This document shows positions 18,215 through 26,288 of a DNA stretch of 64,000 nt, in pieces (the first letter of the stretch is position 1; each line of letters opens with the position of its first letter). A program made the translations under genes and the position numbers. This DNA comes from Hyphomicrobiales bacterium. GTDB taxonomy: Bacteria > Pseudomonadota > Alphaproteobacteria > Rhizobiales > Beijerinckiaceae. The DNA lies in contig UCLR01000012.1 in assembly GCA_900473415.1 (NCBI GenBank), positions 1 to 64,000 on the forward strand, read 5' to 3'. The notes under the pieces were generated by a model that was not told where the DNA came from, ran no database searches, and worked only from the letters and a program-made list of their open reading frames with translations.

Positions 18215-19246
18215 TTGGACCGGACTCTGCCCTTCGAACGCGTCATCGTGACCGGCGCCGCCGGCTTCGTCGGCCTCCACGTCACGGAAGCGCTGCTCGA
18301 CAGCGGCGTCACGGTGCTCGGCCTCGACAACCTGACGCCCTATTACGACCCGGCGCTGAAGCAGGCGCGGCTCGACCGGCTCGCCGCCCGCAACGGCTTT
18401 TCCTTCGAGAAGCTCGACATCGCCGACTACGACGCCGTGCACGCCGCCTTCGCCACCTTTCGCCCGCAGGTCGTGATCCATCTCGCCGCGCAGGCCGGTG
18501 TGCGCTACTCGATCGAGAACCCGCGCGCCTTTGCCCACGCCAATCTCGACGGCTTCCTCTCGATCCTGGAGGCCTGCCGGCTGAATCCGGTCGAGCACCT
18601 CGTCTACGCTTCATCGAGCTCGGTCTACGGCGCCAACGCCAAGGTGCCCTTCTCCGAGCACGACGGCGCGGACCACCCCGTCTCGCTCTATGCCGCGACC
18701 AAGCGCGCCAACGAGCTGATGGCGCATTCCTACGCCCATCTCTACGGCATCCCGACCACGGGCCTGCGCTTCTTCACGGTCTATGGCCCCTGGGGCCGGC
18801 CCGACATGGCCTATTTCAAGTTCACCAAGGCGATCCTCGAAGGCCGCCCCATCGACGTCTATGCCGAAGCCGAGATGAGCCGGGACTTCACCTATGTCGA
18901 CGACATCCGCGAGGCGATCGTCCGCCTCGCCGGCAAGCCGCCCGTCGCCGATCCGGCCTTCGACCCGGGCGCGCCCGACCCGGCGAGCGCCGCCGCGCCC
19001 TGGCGCCTCTACAACATCGGCAACCACACCCCCGTCCCGCTCGATCGCTTCATCGCGGTGATCGAGGAGGCCTGCGGCTGCAAGGCGATCAAGCGCCATC
19101 TGCCCGCCCAGCCCGGCGACGTGCCGGCGACCTATGCCGACGTCTCGGACCTGGCAGCCAAGGTCGATTTCCGCCCCGACACGCCGATCGAGACCGGCAT
19201 CAGTCGCTTCGTGGCATGGTATCGCGACTTCTACGACGTGGCCTGA
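18215..19246 (+). CDS. NAD-dependent epimerase, probably UDP-glucuronate 4-epimerase
   Basis: A 343-residue extended short-chain dehydrogenase. The NAD-binding motif GAAGFVG lies near residues 14-20, SSSSVYG precedes the catalytic YAATK motif, and LRFFTVYGPWGRPDMA is the signature of UDP-glucuronate epimerases (CapI/LpsL type). It would make UDP-galacturonate for surface polysaccharide. The start is TTG with GGGGA six bases upstream; no ATG fits as well. It is divergent from the M81 gene and stands alone, although polysaccharide genes lie 9 kb further on. Confidence 0.87.
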   Translation: MDRTLPFERVIVTGAAGFVGLHVTEALLDSGVTVLGLDNLTPYYDPALKQARLDRLAARNGFSFEKLDIADYDAVHAAFATFRPQVVIHLAAQAGVRYSIENPRAFAHANLDGFLSILEACRLNPVEHLVYASSSSVYGANAKVPFSEHDGADHPVSLYAATKRANELMAHSYAHLYGIPTTGLRFFTVYGPWGRPDMAYFKFTKAILEGRPIDVYAEAEMSRDFTYVDDIREAIVRLAGKPPVADPAFDPGAPDPASAAAPWRLYNIGNHTPVPLDRFIAVIEEACGCKAIKRHLPAQPGDVPATYADVSDLAAKVDFRPDTPIETGISRFVAWYRDFYDVA

Positions 19247-19264
19247 ACGGCATTCCTCTGCACC

Positions 19265-19358
19265 GTCATTCCGGGCTTGGCCCGGAATCCATCGTAGAGC
19301 ACCACGCCTTACGATGGATTCTGGCTCGGCGCCGCTAACGTGGCTTGTTCGGAATGAC
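19265..19358. repeat. Long palindromic intergenic repeat (GTCATTCCGGG...CGGAATGAC)
   Basis: The outer ends GTCATTCCG and CGGAATGAC pair with each other. Inner arms ATTCCGGG/CCCGGAAT and ATCCATCGTA/TACGATGGAT also pair. It lies between the convergent epimerase and SMP-30 genes. A relative is at 24278-24405. Confidence 0.6.
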
Positions 19359-19378
19359 GGCGTTGACTTGAATGGGCG

Positions 19379-20467
19379 CTAGACCGCCCCGTGCGCCTCG
19401 ACATACAGCGCGTAGAGCGAATGGCAGCTCGCCATGTAAAGCCGATTGCCCTTCGGCCCGCCGAAGCAGAGATTGGCGCAGCGCTCCGGCAGGCGGATGA
19501 AGGCGAGCGGCTTGCCCACCGGGCTGAAGACCATGACGCCGTCGAGATCCTCCGACTTGCCACGCAACGTGTAGACCTTGCGCCCGCCGACATCGGTCGC
19601 TTCGGCATTGAGTGCGCCGTTGCTGCCGTAGCCGCACCAGAGATTGCCGTCGCGGTCGACCCGGAAACCGTCGAGCGCGCCAAAATCTGCGGCATCGACG
19701 ATCTTGGCCTTGTTCGAAACCTTGCCGTCGGCATCGACGTCATAGCTCCAGATCGAACGGTTCGGTGTGCCGCGCCACTCGACGACGTAGAGCTTCTTCT
19801 CGTCCGGTGAGAAGGCGATGCCGTTCGGGTTCAGGAGATCGGTGATGACCGCCGTCAGCTTGCCGTCCTTGCCGATGCGGTAGACGTTGGTGGTCGCCTG
19901 CTCGGGCTTGGCGCGCGAACCCTCCCACTCGCCGTTGATGCCGAAGACCGGGTCGGTGAACCAGATCGTGTCGTCGGACCGCACCACGACGTCGTTCGGC
20001 GCGTTGAGTCGCTTGCCGTCGAAGCTGTCGGCCAACACGGTGATCTTGCCGTTCTTCTCGGTGCGGGTGACGCGGCGCGTCACCGAGTGCTCGCAGGTAA
20101 TCAGTCGGCCCTGCCGGTCCCGGGCATTGCCGTTGGCGTAGTTGGCGTTTTCGCGGAAGACGGTGAAGCTGTTCTTCACCTCGTCATATTTCATGATCCG
20201 GTTGTTCGGAATGTCGCTGACGAGGACGTATCGCCCTTCCGGGAAATAGACCGGCCCCTCGGCCCAGCGCATGCCGCTGCCCAATTGCTCGACGGTGCTG
20301 GAGTAGATCCGGTACTTGGCAAAGGACGGGTCGAGGATCTCCACCGCCGGATCCGGATAACGCTGGTTCGGCTTGAACGGAAAGACCTGCGACAGCGCAG
20401 GCCCGGCAAGAGCGGCGGAGCCGGCGGCAAGACCTCCCCCTAACAGGCGGCGACGTGACATCTCCAT
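19379..20467 (-). CDS. SMP-30 / gluconolactonase family protein, Tat-exported
   Basis: A 362-residue beta-propeller lactonase-like protein. The N-terminus MEMSRRRLLGGG is a twin-arginine signal followed by a hydrophobic stretch ending in an Ala-rich cleavage site. Metal-site motifs of the SMP-30 family are present: MRWAEGPVYF (Glu), LNAPNDVVV (Asn-Asp) and DGFRVDRDGNLW. The reaction is likely hydrolysis of a sugar lactone to its acid in the periplasm. GGAG lies five bases before the chosen start. It opens a run of sugar-acid genes, supporting a lactone-to-acid role. Confidence 0.85.
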   Translation of the reverse strand: MEMSRRRLLGGGLAAGSAALAGPALSQVFPFKPNQRYPDPAVEILDPSFAKYRIYSSTVEQLGSGMRWAEGPVYFPEGRYVLVSDIPNNRIMKYDEVKNSFTVFRENANYANGNARDRQGRLITCEHSVTRRVTRTEKNGKITVLADSFDGKRLNAPNDVVVRSDDTIWFTDPVFGINGEWEGSRAKPEQATTNVYRIGKDGKLTAVITDLLNPNGIAFSPDEKKLYVVEWRGTPNRSIWSYDVDADGKVSNKAKIVDAADFGALDGFRVDRDGNLWCGYGSNGALNAEATDVGGRKVYTLRGKSEDLDGVMVFSPVGKPLAFIRLPERCANLCFGGPKGNRLYMASCHSLYALYVEAHGAV

Positions 20468-20588
20468 GGTTGCTCCCTCCGATTTTGGTCGTGTTTGATC
20501 GCGGCGCGACGTCGTTGCGTCGTACCGTCTACGCCCGGCCCGGTCTCCCGGGCCGGACTCTCCGCAGGGGCTGGCGGGCGATGACGCC

Positions 20589-21305
20589 TCAGGACCAGCC
20601 GGGCCGCCACTGGGCGAAGGCCGCCTTGGTCTCGTCATTGGCCGGGTAGAGGCCGAAGATGCCCTGCCCGCCCCTGACCCGCTCGGCGACGAAGTCCTCG
20701 TACGCCGTTTGCTCATAGGCCTCTGGCGCGATTTCGTTGGCGAGATGGGCCGGGATGATGCAGACGCCCTCGCTGTCGCCGACGACGATATCGCCGGGAT
20801 AGACCGCGACATCGCCGCACGCGATCGGCGCGTTGATGTCGAGCGCATGGTGGCGGATCAGGTTGGTCGGCGCGCTCGGGCGGTTGTGATAGGCAGGAAA
20901 GCCCATCTCCGCGATCTCGGGAGAGTCCCGGAAGCCGCCATCGGTGACGATGCCGGCGACGCCCCGCTGCATCAGCCGCGACACCAGGATGCCGCCGGCC
21001 GAGGCCGCCCGCGGGTCCTTGCGCGAGTCGATCACCATGACATGGCCCGGCGGGCAGTCCTCGATCGCGCGCCGCTGCGGATGGCTCGTGCCCTCGAAGG
21101 CCGAGAGCTTGTCGAGGTCCTCCCGCGCCGGGATGTAGCGCAGGGTGAAGGCCTCGCCGACAACCGATTCGTTCAGCGGCGCCAGCGGCCGCACATCCTG
21201 GATGAACTGGTTGCGGAAGCCGCGCTTGAACAGGGCCGTGGTTAGCGTCGCGGTCGAGACGCGCCGGAGCTTGCGGCGGTTCTCGTCGGTGAGGGTCGTC
21301 GTCAT
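20589..21305 (-). CDS. RraA family protein (aldolase/decarboxylase-like)
   Basis: A 238-residue member of the RraA / 4-carboxy-4-hydroxy-2-oxoadipate aldolase superfamily. The motif TDGGFRDSPEI carries the conserved Arg-Asp pair, and VVGDSEGV is the usual C-terminal turn. The longer N-terminal helix (DENRRKLRRVSTATLTTAL) is typical of the catabolic group rather than E. coli RraA. A role in cleaving or decarboxylating a keto acid is plausible given the adjacent lactonase and dehydratase genes; RNase E regulation is less likely. Confidence 0.8.
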   Translation of the reverse strand: MTTTLTDENRRKLRRVSTATLTTALFKRGFRNQFIQDVRPLAPLNESVVGEAFTLRYIPAREDLDKLSAFEGTSHPQRRAIEDCPPGHVMVIDSRKDPRAASAGGILVSRLMQRGVAGIVTDGGFRDSPEIAEMGFPAYHNRPSAPTNLIRHHALDINAPIACGDVAVYPGDIVVGDSEGVCIIPAHLANEIAPEAYEQTAYEDFVAERVRGGQGIFGLYPANDETKAAFAQWRPGWS

Positions 21306-21387
21306 CGTCTTCAGAGGGCTCCAGCAAGGGGTCGAGAATTTCGTCAGCGCGAGTCGAATGGCGCGGCCGTCGAGAACCGGAGCGGAG

Positions 21388-21401
21388 CGTACTCAAGTAC
21401 G
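21388..21401. repeat. Short inverted repeat CGTACT-CA-AGTACG
   Basis: Six-base arms with a two-base gap lie within the 157-base gap downstream of the TctC gene and upstream of the RraA gene. The surrounding GGAGCGG...GAGCACCGGAAGCGCAGAC wording looks like a dispersed rhizobial element I have seen before, but I cannot confirm other copies. Confidence 0.3.
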
Positions 21402-21462
21402 TGAGCACCGGAAGCGCAGACGGCCACGCTAGGCGGCCGCGATGGCGGAATCGGCCGCTCGA

Positions 21463-22449
21463 TCACTCGATCTTGACGTTCGCCTTCTGCGCCACCTCCG
21501 CCCAGCGCTTCGTCTCGGACGCGATATGGGCCGTGAAGTCAGCCTGGCTCGACCCTACAGGGTCGACGCCGAGCTTCTTGAGCTGCTCGATCACCGCCGG
21601 CTCCTTCATGATCGCCTGCGTCTCGGTGGAGAGCTTGGCGACGATCTCCTTCGGCACGGCAGACGGCGCGAAGAAACCGTGCCAGGAGCTGGCGTCATAA
21701 CCGGGGATGAACTCGGAGAGCGCCGGCAGGTCGGGGGCAACCGCGAGCCGCTTCGGCGTCGCGGTGGCAAGCGCGCGGATCTTGCCCGCTTCGACATGCG
21801 GCCAGGCGATGGTGATGTTGTCGAAGGTGATCTGGATCTGGCCGGAGAGCAGGTCCTGCGTCACCTGTCCGCTGGAGCGATAGGGCACATGGACCATGTC
21901 GGTGCCGGTCGAGACCTTGAACAGCTCGGCCGCCATATGGGTCGAAGTGCCGGCGCCCGAAGAGCCGAAGGAATACTTGCCGGGGTTCTTCTTCAAGAGC
22001 TCGATCAGCTCCGGCACGGTCTTGGCCGGCAGATCGACATTCACCATCAGGATGTTCGGCACGCTCGCCACCTGCGAGATCGGCGCGAAATCCTTGATAT
22101 GATCGTAGGGCATCTTGGCGTAGACGCCCGGATTGATGGCGTGGCTCGAGACCGTGCCCATGGTCAGCGTGTAGCCATCCGCCGGCGCGCGCGCCGCAGC
22201 CGCCGCGCCGGTATTGCCGCCCGCGCCGGGACGGTTCTCGACGATGAACTTGCCGCCGAGCCGCGCGCTCAGCCGGTCGGCCAGGATGCGCCCGAGCAGA
22301 TCCGTGGTGCCGCCGGCCGCGAAGGGCACGATGATCGTGACGACCTTGCTGCCCGGATAGTCGCCCTGCGCGGAGGCGGAGCCGGTCAAGGCCAGCGAAC
22401 CCGCGGCAAGGCAGGTGGCGGCAAGCATGGTTCTGCGGGTGATGCTCAT
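21463..22449 (-). CDS. Tripartite tricarboxylate transporter solute-binding protein (TctC/Bug family)
   Basis: A 328-residue periplasmic binding protein. The signal region MSITRRTMLAATCLAAG ends near ASAQ. The mature start YPGSKVVTIIVPFAAGG, with GGTTDLLGRI, is the classic Bug-family opening, and RPGAGGN is also conserved. It binds a carboxylate, probably a sugar acid here. No TctA/TctB membrane genes are adjacent, so it either uses the pair encoded at 41755-43782 or another one. GGGAGG lies 10 bases before the start. It is divergent from the GntR gene, with an operator between them. Confidence 0.88.
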   Translation of the reverse strand: MSITRRTMLAATCLAAGSLALTGSASAQGDYPGSKVVTIIVPFAAGGTTDLLGRILADRLSARLGGKFIVENRPGAGGNTGAAAAARAPADGYTLTMGTVSSHAINPGVYAKMPYDHIKDFAPISQVASVPNILMVNVDLPAKTVPELIELLKKNPGKYSFGSSGAGTSTHMAAELFKVSTGTDMVHVPYRSSGQVTQDLLSGQIQITFDNITIAWPHVEAGKIRALATATPKRLAVAPDLPALSEFIPGYDASSWHGFFAPSAVPKEIVAKLSTETQAIMKEPAVIEQLKKLGVDPVGSSQADFTAHIASETKRWAEVAQKANVKIE

Positions 22450-22536
22450 CTCTTCGGTTCCTCCCGGGATGCGGCCAAGCCGCTCTGGCGTGGCGCCTCG
22501 TAACGGGCGCTTGGACGATGGACATAGCACAGGATT

Positions 22537-22566
22537 GCAGATTTGAAATCTGAAATTTCAGATTGC
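22537..22566. promoter_or_regulatory. Palindromic operator between tctC and gntR
   Basis: AATCTGAAATTTCAGATT (22547-22564) is a perfect 18-base palindrome. It overlaps a second near-palindrome, CAGATTTGAAATCTG (22538-22552), so three half-sites of CAGATT type are stacked. It lies about 100 bases from each of the two divergent genes, in an AT-rich island. The FCD-type GntR regulator next door is the obvious candidate to bind it and control both directions. Confidence 0.7.
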
Positions 22567-22663
22567 TCGAAGGTGCGGATTGTGCTGTTTGATGCAAGGT
22601 GCGGCGCGAGCCCCGAGTCCAGCTTAAGGCTGGATTCGTGAGGTTCGCGCCACGGAAGAGTTC

Positions 22664-23365
22664 ATGTTGCAGCCCGCCGTCGAACCCGTCGCTCCCGATC
22701 TGCTGCGCTCGCTGCGCGAGCACGTCCACGAGCGCCTGCGCCGCGCCATCGTCGCCGGGCGCTTCCGCAACGGCGAGCGGTTGAACGAGCGTCATCTCGC
22801 CGAGATGCTCGGTGTCAGCACCACGCCGGTGAAGGATGCGATCCGCAAGCTGGAGAGCGAGGGGCTGGTCCGCACCGAGCCGCGCCGGGGCGTCTTCGTC
22901 GAATTCTCGCCCCGCCAGGCACTTGAGATGGCGCTGGGCCGCGCGGCGCTTGAAAGCGTCATGGCCCACGTCGCCGCCAATCGCCTGACGGAGGCCGATG
23001 CCCGCGAGCTCGGCCGGCTGATCGACGCGATGGAACAGGCGACCAAGCACGGCGACCTGGAAGACCTCGTCGCCCGCAACGAGGACTATCACCGGGCGAT
23101 CCATCGCATCTCGGGCTGCAGCTATCTGGAGCGTCGTCTCGACGGCCAGCGCATGTACGACCACGCGCAGCGTATCGCCCTGCATTCGGAGCCGGCCGAG
23201 CGCGGCCAAGGCTTCGAGGAACATCGCGGCATTTATGAAGCTCTGCTGGCGCATGACCCGGCCCTGGCCGAGCTCAGGATGCGCCGTCACATCGTCCGCT
23301 CGGCAAAGGCCCATGTGAGGCTGGTCTTCGGCGCGGATGCGGAGGGACTCGATTATGACGAATGA
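22664..23365 (+). CDS. GntR family transcriptional regulator, FCD (FadR-like) subfamily
   Basis: A 233-residue regulator. The winged helix-turn-helix at about 15-85 contains ERLNERHLAEMLGVSTTPVKDAIRKLESEGLV. The FCD ligand domain at about 90-220 carries the metal-binding Asp/His positions (NEDYHRAIH and RRHIVRSAKAH). It probably senses a sugar acid or keto acid and represses the flanking catabolic genes. Its stop overlaps the start of the DHDPS-family gene by 11 bases, so they are co-translated. Confidence 0.88.
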   Translation: MLQPAVEPVAPDLLRSLREHVHERLRRAIVAGRFRNGERLNERHLAEMLGVSTTPVKDAIRKLESEGLVRTEPRRGVFVEFSPRQALEMALGRAALESVMAHVAANRLTEADARELGRLIDAMEQATKHGDLEDLVARNEDYHRAIHRISGCSYLERRLDGQRMYDHAQRIALHSEPAERGQGFEEHRGIYEALLAHDPALAELRMRRHIVRSAKAHVRLVFGADAEGLDYDE

Positions 23366-24272
23366 CAAGCTGCGCGCGGGTCTCCGCGGCATTTCCGGCG
23401 TCCATGTCACCGCCTGGAAGGAGGATGGCGAGGCCGACTGGGCGCTGACCGGCAAGATCGTGCGCCGCATCGCCGAGGCCGGCATCCACAACATCGTCTC
23501 GGCTGGCAACACCGGAGAGTTCTATCCGATGACCACCGCCGAGGTGGAGCGCTCTCACGCCACCGCCGCGGAGGCGGCCGCCGGTAGGGCGCTCGTCACG
23601 GCCGGCATCGGCCGCTCCCTGCGCGAGGCCATCGCGACCGGCAAGCTCGCCGCCAAGGCCGGCTGCGACGCGGCGATGGTCCATCACCCGCTCGACCCCT
23701 TCGCCGCGCCGCAATCGCAGGCCGACTACATCCTCGCCATCGCGGAAGCGCTTCCGATCCCGCTCGTCGCCTATATCCGGTCCGACGCCATCGGCGTGAA
23801 GGACCTGATCCGCGTCGCGACCCATCCGAACGTCGCGGGCGTGAAATTCGCCTCCAACAACATGATGCTGCTGGCCGACTGCGTGCGAGAGACGCAAGGC
23901 ACCTCGGCCAACTGGATCTGCGGGCTGGCCGAAGGCTGGGCCGCCCCCTTCTATGCACTCGGCGCCCGCGGCTTCACCTCCGGGCTGATCAATGTCGCTC
24001 CCGAGCGTTCACTCTCCGTCTGGCGCGCGCTGGAAGCTGGCGACTATGAGACCGCCCGGCGCGAGGTCGACGCCATCGCCGGCTTCGAGAAGCTGCGCAC
24101 GAAATACGGCAACGGCGCCAACGTCACCGTGGTGAAGGAAGCTCTCGGCCTGCTCGGCACCAATGTCGGACCCGTCCGCCTGCCCGGCCTGCCGGAGCTG
24201 AACGAGGCTGAGCGCGCCGAATTGCGGGCGATCGTTTCGAGCTGGGGCGCCGTCCGCGCGGCGGCGGAATAA
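23355..24272 (+). CDS. Dihydrodipicolinate synthase family protein (keto-deoxy sugar acid aldolase/dehydratase)
   Basis: A 305-residue class I aldolase of the DapA/NanA family. The GNTGEF motif, Tyr in VAYIRSD and the Schiff-base Lys in GVKFASNN are all present. True DapA uses pyruvate and aspartate semialdehyde; this copy sits with a GntR regulator and an L-arabinonate-dehydratase-like gene, so cleavage or dehydration of a 2-keto-3-deoxy sugar acid is the better guess. The start ATG overlaps the gntR stop and has GGAGG nine bases upstream; the upstream in-frame Mets lie inside gntR. Confidence 0.85.
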   Translation: MTNDKLRAGLRGISGVHVTAWKEDGEADWALTGKIVRRIAEAGIHNIVSAGNTGEFYPMTTAEVERSHATAAEAAAGRALVTAGIGRSLREAIATGKLAAKAGCDAAMVHHPLDPFAAPQSQADYILAIAEALPIPLVAYIRSDAIGVKDLIRVATHPNVAGVKFASNNMMLLADCVRETQGTSANWICGLAEGWAAPFYALGARGFTSGLINVAPERSLSVWRALEAGDYETARREVDAIAGFEKLRTKYGNGANVTVVKEALGLLGTNVGPVRLPGLPELNEAERAELRAIVSSWGAVRAAAE

Positions 24273-24277
24273 CCCTC

Positions 24278-24405
24278 GTCATTCCGGGGCATCGCGCAGC
24301 GTTGAACCCGGAACCCACGACCGGGCGAGCCCTTCACCACCTGCGGGCAATCTCTCACTAAGTCGTGGGTTCCGGCTTCGCCGCTGCGGGCCGCCCCGGA
24401 ATGAC
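24278..24405. repeat. Long palindromic intergenic repeat (GTCATTCCGGG...CCGGAATGAC)
   Basis: The outer arms GTCATTCCGGGG and CCCCGGAATGAC pair, and GGAACCCACGAC pairs with GTCGTGGGTTCC inside. It lies between the DHDPS-family gene and the dehydratase gene on the same strand. It could trim or stabilise their common transcript. Confidence 0.6.
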
Positions 24406-24444
24406 AGACGTTGAACCAACAAGAGAGCACCCGAGGAAACGCCC

Positions 24445-26178
24445 ATGCCGCCCCGCCCCCACAAAACGCCCGAGACCCTGCGCAGCTGGCGATGGTTCGG
24501 GGCGAGCGACCTGCGCTCCTTCGGCCACCGCTCGCGGGCGCTGCAGATGGGCTTCGGCCATGAGGAGTTCATGGGCAAGCCGGTCATCGGCATCATCAAT
24601 ACCTGGTCCGAGATCAACCCCTGCCACACTCATCTGCGCGATCGCGCCGAGGCCGTGAAGCGCGCCGTCTGGGCAGCGGGAGGCTTTCCGATCGAGATCC
24701 CGGTGATGTCGGTTTCGGAGCAATATCAGAAGCCTACGACGATGCTCTATCGCAACTTCCTCGCGATGGAGACGGAGGAATCGATCCGCTCCCACCCCCT
24801 CGACGGCGCGGTCCTCCTCGGCGGCTGCGACAAGTCCACGCCGGCGCTGATCATGGGCGCCTGTAGCGCAGGGCTTCCTTTCATCTTCGTGCCGGCCGGG
24901 CCGATGCTGCGCGGCAACTGGGCCGGCAAGGTGCTCGGCTCCGGCGCCGATGTGTGGAAGTACTGGGCCGAGAAGGAAGCCGGCAACATCACTGACGATC
25001 AGTGGCGCGACATGGAGAGCGGCATCGCCCGCTCCTACGGCACCTGCATGGTGATGGGCACTGCCGCGACGATGATGAGCCATGCCGAAGTGCTGGGCCT
25101 CACCCTGCCCGGTGCCTCCGCCATCCCGGCTGCCGACGCCGCCCATCCGCGCATGGCCGCGGCCGCGGGCATGCGCATCGTCGAGATGGTCTGGGAAGAC
25201 CTGACGCCCGACAAGATTTTGACCCGCAAGAGCTTCGAGAATGCGCTGACGGTGCATATGGCGGTCGCTGGCTCGACGAATGCGATCATCCATCTCGTCG
25301 CCATGGCCGGCCGCGCCGGCGTGCCGCTGACGCCGGACGATTTCGACGCCTTCTCGCGCAACGTCCCGGTCATCGCGAACCTGCGCCCCTCCGGCGATTT
25401 CCTGATGGAGGACTTCTTCTATGCCGGCGGGCTCCCTGGTCTGCTGAAGCAGCTCGAAAGCAAGCTCCACACCGACGCGATGACCGTCACCGGCAAGCCG
25501 ATTGCCGAGACCATCGCGCTCGCCAATGTCTATGACGACAACGTCATCCGCCCGCTCGACCGGCCGGTCTCGACCGCCAACGGGCTCGCGGTCCTCAAGG
25601 GCAATCTCGCCCCCGACGGCTGCGTCATCAAGCCCTCGGCCGCCGAACCGCGCCTGCTGAAGCACTCCGGCCCCGCCCTCGTCTTCGAGCATTACGATGC
25701 GATGATGAAGGCGGTGAACGACGAGAGCCTCGACGTCACGGCCGATCACATCATGGTGCTCAAGAACTGCGGCCCCGTCGGCGGCCCTGGCATGCCGGAA
25801 TGGGGCATGCTGCCGATCCCGAAGAAGCTGCTGAAGCAGGGCGTGCGCGACATGCTGCGCATCTCGGATGCGCGCATGTCCGGCACCAGCTACGGCGCCT
25901 GCATCCTCCACGTCGCGCCGGAAGCCTATATCAAGGGCCCCCTCGCCGCGGTGAAGACGGGCGACATCATCAGCGTCGATGTCGAGGCGCGCAGCATCTC
26001 GGTCGCCTTGTCCGATACAGAAATCGCCGAACGCCTGAAGAGCTGGACCCCGCCGGACCGCGACTATCCGCGCGGCTGGGGCAAGATGTCGGCGGCCCAT
26101 ATCCGGCAGGCCGACAAGGGCTGCGACTTCGATTATCTCGAAGGCACGGCGGAGGTCGCCGAGCCGGAGATTCATTGA
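24445..26178 (+). CDS. IlvD/Edd family dehydratase, L-arabinonate dehydratase-like
   Basis: A 577-residue iron-sulfur dehydratase. The three cluster cysteines are at 60 (EINPCHTH), 128 (GGCDKSTPA) and 201 (YGTCMVMG), one residue offset from the positions I recall for rhizobial L-arabinonate dehydratase. NCGPVGGPGMPE is the substrate/Mg region. The family removes water from sugar acids to give 2-keto-3-deoxy acids. This fits a route of lactone, acid, keto-deoxy acid with the SMP-30 and DHDPS-family neighbours. Dihydroxy-acid dehydratase (branched amino acids) is less likely given its neighbours. Confidence 0.87.
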   Translation: MPPRPHKTPETLRSWRWFGASDLRSFGHRSRALQMGFGHEEFMGKPVIGIINTWSEINPCHTHLRDRAEAVKRAVWAAGGFPIEIPVMSVSEQYQKPTTMLYRNFLAMETEESIRSHPLDGAVLLGGCDKSTPALIMGACSAGLPFIFVPAGPMLRGNWAGKVLGSGADVWKYWAEKEAGNITDDQWRDMESGIARSYGTCMVMGTAATMMSHAEVLGLTLPGASAIPAADAAHPRMAAAAGMRIVEMVWEDLTPDKILTRKSFENALTVHMAVAGSTNAIIHLVAMAGRAGVPLTPDDFDAFSRNVPVIANLRPSGDFLMEDFFYAGGLPGLLKQLESKLHTDAMTVTGKPIAETIALANVYDDNVIRPLDRPVSTANGLAVLKGNLAPDGCVIKPSAAEPRLLKHSGPALVFEHYDAMMKAVNDESLDVTADHIMVLKNCGPVGGPGMPEWGMLPIPKKLLKQGVRDMLRISDARMSGTSYGACILHVAPEAYIKGPLAAVKTGDIISVDVEARSISVALSDTEIAERLKSWTPPDRDYPRGWGKMSAAHIRQADKGCDFDYLEGTAEVAEPEIH

Positions 26179-26188
26179 AGGCACGGCC

Positions 26189-26280
26189 GTCATTCTCGGG
26201 CCGCGCCCTGCGCGGGCCCGAGAATCTCACGACCAGAAGGCACTGGCTTCAGAGATGCTCGGGTCAAGCGCGAGCATGAC
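26189..26280. repeat. Two-hairpin intergenic repeat, copy B
   Basis: It has the same 92-base length and the same two hairpins as the unit at 824-915, with about 83% identity by hand. It lies between the dehydratase stop and the convergent DUF2793 gene. The first hairpin loop is rewritten (more GC), while the stems are kept, which suggests selection on the fold. Confidence 0.75.
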
Positions 26281-26288
26281 GCGCTGTC

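Noticed and set aside
16669..19338. Long plus-strand open frame of 889 codons
   Set aside because: It covers the M81 gene antisense and the epimerase in another frame; composition is Arg/Pro-rich and no domain is seen. It is a GC-rich shadow.
24358..26193. Minus-strand open frame of 611 codons
   Set aside because: It is the antisense shadow of the L-arabinonate-like dehydratase, whose Cys motifs are clear.
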